DNA of 64,000 bases from Bodo saltans. Lineage: Eukaryota; Euglenozoa; Kinetoplastea; Eubodonida; Bodonidae. Both the position numbers and the translations under genes were made by a program. Positions 58,308 through 64,000 of this stretch are shown here, piece after piece (position 1 is the first letter of the stretch; each line of letters begins with the position of its first letter). The DNA is taken from contig CYKH01001815.1 in assembly GCA_001460835.1 (NCBI GenBank), forward strand, positions 1 to 64,000. The letters run 5' to 3'. The notes below the pieces were generated by a model that searched no databases, was not told the DNA's origin, and worked only from the letters and a program-made list of their open reading frames with translations.

Positions 58308-59819
58308 ATGAGCGCTGATGACGATGGTTTTGTAGATACAACCGGGAGCGAGATGTACGATGACTACTACTTGGGAAGTCAACAAGGCTCGGCTATGATG
58401 CTGGAGGAGAACTCAAACGACGGGATTCTGCAAGCACGCACAGATTCCTCCTACGAAGCCCAGGCCCAAAACAGCAAGGCGATTGGCGGGGTCGTCACCC
58501 TCACTATCGACGATGCTCTTCAATGCATGAGAGGTGATGCGGATAATATCAAAGAGTTGGCCTTCACGTCCCACACCGTCGCGTTGATTCTGCTGAAGTA
58601 TTTCCAATGGTCCATCGTGCGGGCCAGAGATCGTTTCTTCGACGCACGAGACGACATTTTTAAGCGGCTCAATATTTCTGACGATTCGGCTGCGGATGAA
58701 CCTGTGATCCAACGCAACGAGACTCTAGTCACTTGTTGTATTTGCTGGGATGATGTGGAGCCTGGTGAGGCTGTGTCGTTGGCGTCATGTTCGCACTGGG
58801 TTTGTCAAAGTTGTGGACACGAGGCGTGCAATTTTGCGATTCAACGTGGAGCCAACGTCATCGATAAAAGATGCCCAGGCCCGAAGTGTTCGTGTTTCAG
58901 CGGCGAAGCTCTTTTTCGAGCGGTGCTTTCGAAGCCTGATGACATCGCCAGATACAACAGGGCACTCGTCCGCGAATACCTCGACAACAATGCGACGATG
59001 AGGTGGTGCTGCAACCCCAAAGGAAACTGCGAGCACGTGATTCGTGTGTTGAGCAACAAGGACCGCGTTCACGAGGTTCAGTGCGGTGCGTGTTCCACCC
59101 GGTTCTGTTTCAACTGTGGCGACGACGCCCATGCTCCAGCTACGTGCGATATGCTCCGCAAGTGGAAGAAAAAGGCCGCAGATGACTCGGAAACTGCAAA
59201 CTGGGTCGCTGCAAACACGAAAAACTGCCCAAAGTGCCAGCGAACGATTGAGAAGAATGGCGGATGCAATCACATGGTTTGTGCAGGATGCAAATACGAC
59301 TGGTGCTGGGTCTGTGAGGGGGATTGGACCAAGCATGGATCCAGCTGGTACGCATGCAATTTCTTCGACCCAAAGGCTGACAAAGGCAAAAGCAGCAATC
59401 GCGACGCTGCCAAAGAATCGTTGCAACGCTACATTTTCTACTTCTCAAGATACTCGAATCACTTGAACTCCCAAAAGCTTGACTCGAAAGTCATGCAACA
59501 GGTCCAGCTCCGCATGCAAGAGACAATTAGCAGCGGGAACTGCACCGACCCATATCGATATCTCACCGATACTGCCCATGTGTTGTTTGATTGCCGCCAC
59601 ACACTGATGTACACGTACGTGTACTCCTTCTACCTTGAGGACAGCGCAGAAAAGTCACTCTTCGAGTATCAGCAAGCTCAGTTGGAGCTTGCAACGGAGG
59701 AGCTTAGCATGGTGATCGAGGGATCGAAGGTGATGGATGCGCAGGCGGTGATGGATAAATCCGCAATTGCAAAGAAGTTTCACACGGAGATTGCAAAGGG
59801 CGTTTGGGTGTCGTCATGA
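58308..59819 (+). CDS. RBR E3 ubiquitin ligase, Ariadne type
   Basis: 503 residues. RBR ligases take ubiquitin from an E2 on RING1, pass it to a catalytic Cys in RING2 and then to the substrate. An acidic N-terminus and a UBA-like helical part (to about 125) precede RING1 (from Cys144: CICWDD, CSHWVCQSCG). The IBR region (about 225-285, WCCNPKGNCEHV, CGACSTRFCFNCG) is followed by RING2 (about 306-350, NCPKCQRTIEKNGGCNHM), with the catalytic Cys at 320. The C-terminal helices (about 365-495, RYIFYFSRYSNHLNSQKLD) form the Ariadne domain that keeps such enzymes autoinhibited. All zinc ligands that I can check are present. Confidence 0.95.
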   Translation: MSADDDGFVDTTGSEMYDDYYLGSQQGSAMMLEENSNDGILQARTDSSYEAQAQNSKAIGGVVTLTIDDALQCMRGDADNIKELAFTSHTVALILLKYFQWSIVRARDRFFDARDDIFKRLNISDDSAADEPVIQRNETLVTCCICWDDVEPGEAVSLASCSHWVCQSCGHEACNFAIQRGANVIDKRCPGPKCSCFSGEALFRAVLSKPDDIARYNRALVREYLDNNATMRWCCNPKGNCEHVIRVLSNKDRVHEVQCGACSTRFCFNCGDDAHAPATCDMLRKWKKKAADDSETANWVAANTKNCPKCQRTIEKNGGCNHMVCAGCKYDWCWVCEGDWTKHGSSWYACNFFDPKADKGKSSNRDAAKESLQRYIFYFSRYSNHLNSQKLDSKVMQQVQLRMQETISSGNCTDPYRYLTDTAHVLFDCRHTLMYTYVYSFYLEDSAEKSLFEYQQAQLELATEELSMVIEGSKVMDAQAVMDKSAIAKKFHTEIAKGVWVSS

Positions 59820-60034
59820 AATACAGATTAGGGGACGACGTGACGCGGGGCGGTGGGTGTTTTGCGCTGGTGAAGCATGTTCTCACTGCTTTGCTCTTGC
59901 CACTGCAATTTTTTTGACTCGTACTGTTTGCTACCATAACATTTCCACCCCAAGCTAGAAGCCGTCCATGTTTTTTTTTGCCGCAAAGAATTTTTTACTT
60001 GTAGTTTAGTTTTTCATAGCACAAACACAAAAAA

Positions 60035-63000
60035 ATGGGAGATGCATACGTGACGGTGGACAACTGGAAGCCATCGGCCAGAGATTACCCAACCGCAACA
60101 ATGATGTCGTACTTGTACCCACCTCACGTGTCTTGTACTAGCATGCAATCCCAATCTCCGCGTGCAGCTGAGGGGAGTCCGACCATGGCCCGTCGAGATA
60201 CGATGGCGTCATCCACATTTCTCACGGAAGCGAATGTGAGAGGATTTTCTCGAAGTTCTAGTAAAAAGACCCCACCACCGCAACCGATGCTGCCGTCGAC
60301 GTTTGAGCAACAGCAAAATCGCTGCCGCTGCTGGCATCACGAGTTTCACAATCTTCTTCAGACAGAAGTGAGAACTGCGCATCAGAAACTATCCCAACGA
60401 ACGGCGCAGCGCCAACAAGCACGCAATTCATCTTCGTCAGCGGGTGCGCTTCACTCGGCAACTCAAGTCTCATCCATTCCGCAGCCACCACCACCACTTG
60501 ACGGTTCGCTGCCTGCGAGCCCTGACATGTCCATGCATGAAGAAGACCTCACAGGGGCCGTCGGCGGTGGAGCCGTTGGCATTAGCAGCGCTGGCAACGC
60601 GTCAACATTTGTCGGAGAAGTTACCGCGCAGCAGCAGCTCCTTGGCGGCATCCTCAACATTCATCCGGTCCCTCACTCGTATTACGGGTCTGTGTTGCCT
60701 AACGCACCAACGCCCACGTGGCTCGCCCCAGAGCTCATGAGTCTGCCAATGGCATCATTCCTGAAAGAATTCGAAGAGGCATGCGAGGAGGGGGCTGATG
60801 CTGTATGGCAGCATATTGTGCGATCTCAGACCGGCGACGGTGAGAACAACTCACTGACAGGAAGCCCATCCAACAAATCAGGGCGGACGAGTAGCTTTTC
60901 CAACATGAGCCCCAGTCCGTATGCCCTCAACTCTGGTTTTTTCGGATCAGGACACAGGAGCGCAAACCCAAATTTTGTTCGCATGCTCGAGGACGAGCGT
61001 GGAATGGACACTGAGAACTTCTTCGTCTACAAGCACATGATTTTTAATGTGCTCCCCTTAATGGGCGAAGACATGTTGGCGTTGTTTGGGTGCGCTGAGA
61101 ATGCGGTGAAGGCGGCTGCTGCGGAAGTACGCGCACTGCAGCACATTATTCACATGGCGTACATGAAGGGATCCCTCACGTTGCAGGCAGCGTCTTCCAG
61201 CAGCGGTTCAGGAGGAGCAGGCGGTGGAGCTGGTGGGGTGGGAGGAGCAGCGGAGGGCGCTCCACGCTCCGCAGCAGTCTTATCCTTCCCCTTGGTGTGC
61301 TTAGTGCGTTACCGTGGCATCGCAATGTTTGTGGTGGCCCAACCGAACACAACTCCAGTGGAGTCTGTCATCGCTGGGCCCTCAACAGACGGCATCCACA
61401 TCCCCTCCAACTCCCGCCATACTGGTCTCCTTCAACAGTTATGCTCACTCCTGAGAGTGCCGAACCACTCGTACTTCCTGACGCCGCAGCATCAAAAATT
61501 GATGTCGCAATGCCCATCGTTGGGCCATCCTGACCTCACCGTCACCCTCACAACAAAGCTGTCAAAGGAGTATGAGTCATCAGTGGTTGGCGATGCGATG
61601 ATAGGAGCGCTGTTTCCGTACCGCATGCCGTACCTCTCGGCATCCAAGTTGCGCTCGTGGGTGAGCAAGAAGCGACCGTTTGGCAATCACTCCACTACGG
61701 AAGAGGACGAAGAGGAGAGTCAACTCCATGGCTCTATTCCAGCGCAGCATGTAACAGAGGTGTTGATTGTTCAGAATGTTGCCAGACTCGTTGGCGTCGC
61801 TGCCGACTTGACTCAGACGATCCTGATGCCTCACATTGTGTCGCCATCGCTCAGAAGTGGAAGTAGTGTAGGTGTTGGTGGTGGTGGTCATGGTTCCTCC
61901 ATCCAAGACAAACACCTTCTCAGTTCCCCCACTCCCTCCACCCTTAAGAAAACTCCAACGCCACCACCCTCCTCAATTTCGTCCACCGGCTTTCAGCTAG
62001 CGGTCATGACCAGAGGGGGGAGTGTCGACATGTCGCCTGGCACCAAACCGCAACAGCATCATGCCGGGTTGCTACTACTTGGTGATAATTCTGCGAACCG
62101 ATTTCTTCACACGGATAAAGGTGGCCACCTCTCGTCGATGATTCACCCCAATTTTATTCTTACGCTCCCATACGATCAGGAGGTGGTTCGTTGCGAGTTC
62201 TCCGACCCTCGAGGATCAAAATCCATTAGTTCAGACAGTAGCCGAGAGCCGCACACGATGCTCAGTGCGGAGGCAACGAAGATGCTCCTGACTGACCGCA
62301 TTCCAGCGATGATGACATGGCTCTTGCATATGCTCGATTCCATCGGTGATGACAGCGGCTGTTTCGTGGACACCTTTAACGGGGAAGTCCTGAAGGGCAT
62401 CATGAAGGCCTGGGGCTGCAACATGAGGTACCTGGGTGTGGTGCACGCAAAGCTATGCGATTTGATTCAGCAGCGGTGCCTCACTGCCTTCAGCGCAACA
62501 GAAGGCGCAATGAAGCGATTCTTGGCGGCCAAGGCTGCAGTGAGTGGCGTTGCATTGGCCACGGGTGCTATTGCGAATCAACAGGGTGGTTCCTCGAATG
62601 GTGCCTCTCCCAAAGGTGCGACGTCTAAAAAGCATCTCTTGCGACAGACGGCGATCCAGCAACAAACTGTGGCGTCACTGGCAGCTTCTGTCCGCGCGCA
62701 TGGTTCGCCGTTTGGCAGCGGTCTTGCGGGCGGCAATGCTGCTAACACAACACCTCAAGTTTCCACGATGACACCAAGCTCAGCGAATTCCGCCGTCAAT
62801 AGCAAACGCTTTGGTGGTCGACTGTTCCTCAATCGAAGCATTCACAGCCTTGACTCCCCAAAGCTCTCGTCTTGCATCCAAGACACTCTTGACGGGCTTT
62901 CGAATCTGTTAGGGAAGCTGCTCGACTCCGACGCCCCGAGTGCCCCTCAGGCGCAGCAAATGGGACACACGAATTATCACCACCGGGCATCCGTTGTCAC

Positions 63001-64000
63001 TACTGGAGCGCTCAGCACCAACTCAGGAATTTCAGGGACACAGCAGTATCCCAACAATGGCAACAACAACTTCCAACCTGCCCCTTCGACGCCGCCACGG
63101 AAGGTGCATCGCAAGGTGCGATGTCCCGCTGATCGAACACCGCTTGAGCACGTGCTCATGGTGGTACGGGCAGAGATGATATCAAGATGCTTTCGAAATA
63201 TCTTCAGTGAGCAAGAGCGACTTCTTACGATCCAGCAAGCGTCGTTAACAGGAAAAGACGCGAACGAAGATTCGATTGTGCTACCACAAATTGGCAGCAC
63301 GTCTGCAACGCCACGGCAAACTGCGAAACTTGCTGGCGGCAGTGGTATTCTGGGATTGGCGGCAGGTGCTCACGGTACTTCCACCTCACTTGCAAGCCCA
63401 CAACCTGACGAAGGTTTATTCCTTCCAAATGCAGCAAGGCTTCCAATTGTGCCAGCGAAACCTGCAGCGCCACCGCAGTCCAACAGTGCGCGCTTGTATC
63501 AAAAGCTCAAAGATCTTGATTCCGTGTGGAAGGAACGAAATCAGATGGGACAGCGCACTACCGATGAAGGGATGACCGCCCGCTCCATCGACAAACTCGT
63601 CATCATGGATGCTGTTCAGCAGAGTAAACGGTACGGCGCCCCTGACGGCGCACCGCGTGTGCATAACCCGTTCTCTGTCCTGAAGGAGGACCCTCATCCA
63701 AGGTTCGAACCGGATGGTGGCGTGTTTGAAAGCAGCCGACCAGACCCTGAAAAATCGCGAGTTGCAGAACTTCTGCGGTATCTCATTGGCAACAGTGGAA
63801 CGAGCACATCCCAACTCTTCTGGCAGCAAATGCTGATGTCAGAGCTATGGGTGAAATATGGTAACTTCGCAGGAGCGTCGTTCAAGCGGACTGACATCCA
63901 GTTGGTCGACATGGTGATTGTGCTGCATCGTGCCGTCGCCCTCTGTGGCATCGTGTTGTCGAAAGAGGCAATCGCGGCAATTGAGCAGTCCGTTCAGTCA
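60035..64000 (+). CDS. Clu-like protein, 5' 1322 codons (gene runs off the edge)
   Basis: The frame from the ATG at 60035 is open to the last base of the window, 1322 codons, with no stop, so the gene is partial. The first 200 residues are Ser/Pro/Gln-rich. From about 325 the protein is helical (FVYKHMIFNVLPLMGEDML), with a Gly/Ala-rich insert near 390. RYRGIAMFVVAQPN starts at residue 425, and TDRIPAMMTWLLHML leads to the NMRYLGVVHAKLC motif (Met797), which fits the H-x2-GIN-x-RYLG signature of Clu/CLUH proteins, here WGCNMRYLG. In other eukaryotes Clu proteins bind mRNAs for mitochondrial proteins. Several long low-complexity inserts and the divergent core make the assignment tentative; the rest of the gene would settle it. 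Confidence 0.8.
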   Translation, partial: MGDAYVTVDNWKPSARDYPTATMMSYLYPPHVSCTSMQSQSPRAAEGSPTMARRDTMASSTFLTEANVRGFSRSSSKKTPPPQPMLPSTFEQQQNRCRCWHHEFHNLLQTEVRTAHQKLSQRTAQRQQARNSSSSAGALHSATQVSSIPQPPPPLDGSLPASPDMSMHEEDLTGAVGGGAVGISSAGNASTFVGEVTAQQQLLGGILNIHPVPHSYYGSVLPNAPTPTWLAPELMSLPMASFLKEFEEACEEGADAVWQHIVRSQTGDGENNSLTGSPSNKSGRTSSFSNMSPSPYALNSGFFGSGHRSANPNFVRMLEDERGMDTENFFVYKHMIFNVLPLMGEDMLALFGCAENAVKAAAAEVRALQHIIHMAYMKGSLTLQAASSSSGSGGAGGGAGGVGGAAEGAPRSAAVLSFPLVCLVRYRGIAMFVVAQPNTTPVESVIAGPSTDGIHIPSNSRHTGLLQQLCSLLRVPNHSYFLTPQHQKLMSQCPSLGHPDLTVTLTTKLSKEYESSVVGDAMIGALFPYRMPYLSASKLRSWVSKKRPFGNHSTTEEDEEESQLHGSIPAQHVTEVLIVQNVARLVGVAADLTQTILMPHIVSPSLRSGSSVGVGGGGHGSSIQDKHLLSSPTPSTLKKTPTPPPSSISSTGFQLAVMTRGGSVDMSPGTKPQQHHAGLLLLGDNSANRFLHTDKGGHLSSMIHPNFILTLPYDQEVVRCEFSDPRGSKSISSDSSREPHTMLSAEATKMLLTDRIPAMMTWLLHMLDSIGDDSGCFVDTFNGEVLKGIMKAWGCNMRYLGVVHAKLCDLIQQRCLTAFSATEGAMKRFLAAKAAVSGVALATGAIANQQGGSSNGASPKGATSKKHLLRQTAIQQQTVASLAASVRAHGSPFGSGLAGGNAANTTPQVSTMTPSSANSAVNSKRFGGRLFLNRSIHSLDSPKLSSCIQDTLDGLSNLLGKLLDSDAPSAPQAQQMGHTNYHHRASVVTTGALSTNSGISGTQQYPNNGNNNFQPAPSTPPRKVHRKVRCPADRTPLEHVLMVVRAEMISRCFRNIFSEQERLLTIQQASLTGKDANEDSIVLPQIGSTSATPRQTAKLAGGSGILGLAAGAHGTSTSLASPQPDEGLFLPNAARLPIVPAKPAAPPQSNSARLYQKLKDLDSVWKERNQMGQRTTDEGMTARSIDKLVIMDAVQQSKRYGAPDGAPRVHNPFSVLKEDPHPRFEPDGGVFESSRPDPEKSRVAELLRYLIGNSGTSTSQLFWQQMLMSELWVKYGNFAGASFKRTDIQLVDMVIVLHRAVALCGIVLSKEAIAAIEQSVQS

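Overview
The window is a gene-dense, apparently intron-free stretch of a protist nuclear genome. Every gene I can support (about 30) lies on the + strand, with gaps mostly of 80-350 bases. Many start codons follow a pyrimidine-rich tract and an AG, the layout expected of spliced-leader trans-splicing of a polycistronic transcript. Together with a fused DHFR-thymidylate synthase ending in MEMAV, a PP1 pair and several long proteins of unknown function, this points to a kinetoplastid. The short spacers, balanced base composition and giant surface proteins suggest a free-living bodonid such as Bodo saltans rather than a trypanosomatid. The species call is inference.

Left part (1-17.2 kb): a membrane-anchored EF-hand protein, DHFR-TS, the ribosome-biogenesis factor Noc4, a probable mitochondrial protein, a membrane-anchored unknown, a protein with seven KYGPEP-ended repeats and an IQ motif, a small helical protein, a second probable mitochondrial protein, three coiled-coil or short cytoskeletal-looking proteins, and a small aromatic-rich protein with the codon bias of a highly expressed gene.

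Centre (17.7-36.6 kb): an 11.2-kb gene for a 3744-residue surface protein (signal peptide, about 1490-residue Ser/Thr/Pro stalk, about ten Cys-containing modules, about seven membrane segments, cytoplasmic tail). It is followed by PP1, a COMM-domain-like protein, the KEOPS subunit Pcc1, and a MORN/coiled-coil gene whose reading frame is broken by one frameshift.

Right part (36.8-64 kb): eEF1B, a polycystin-2-like cation channel, a divergent PP1, ribosomal protein uL13, a Cys-rich zinc-finger protein, a large probable mitochondrial protein, RNA polymerase subunit RPB6, a coiled-coil protein with a Cys/His tail, a small mitochondrial-looking membrane protein, an EF-hand-like unknown, the mitochondrial trifunctional enzyme alpha subunit, an LRR surface protein, an Ariadne-type RBR ubiquitin ligase, and a Clu-like protein that runs off the right edge.

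Neighbouring genes are not functionally grouped, as is usual for kinetoplastid directional clusters. Regulation should be mainly post-transcriptional. Housekeeping genes (eEF1B, uL13, trifunctional enzyme, the 83- and 112-residue proteins) use C/G-ending codons far more than their neighbours. I see no rRNA, tRNA, transposon, virus-derived element or CRISPR array.
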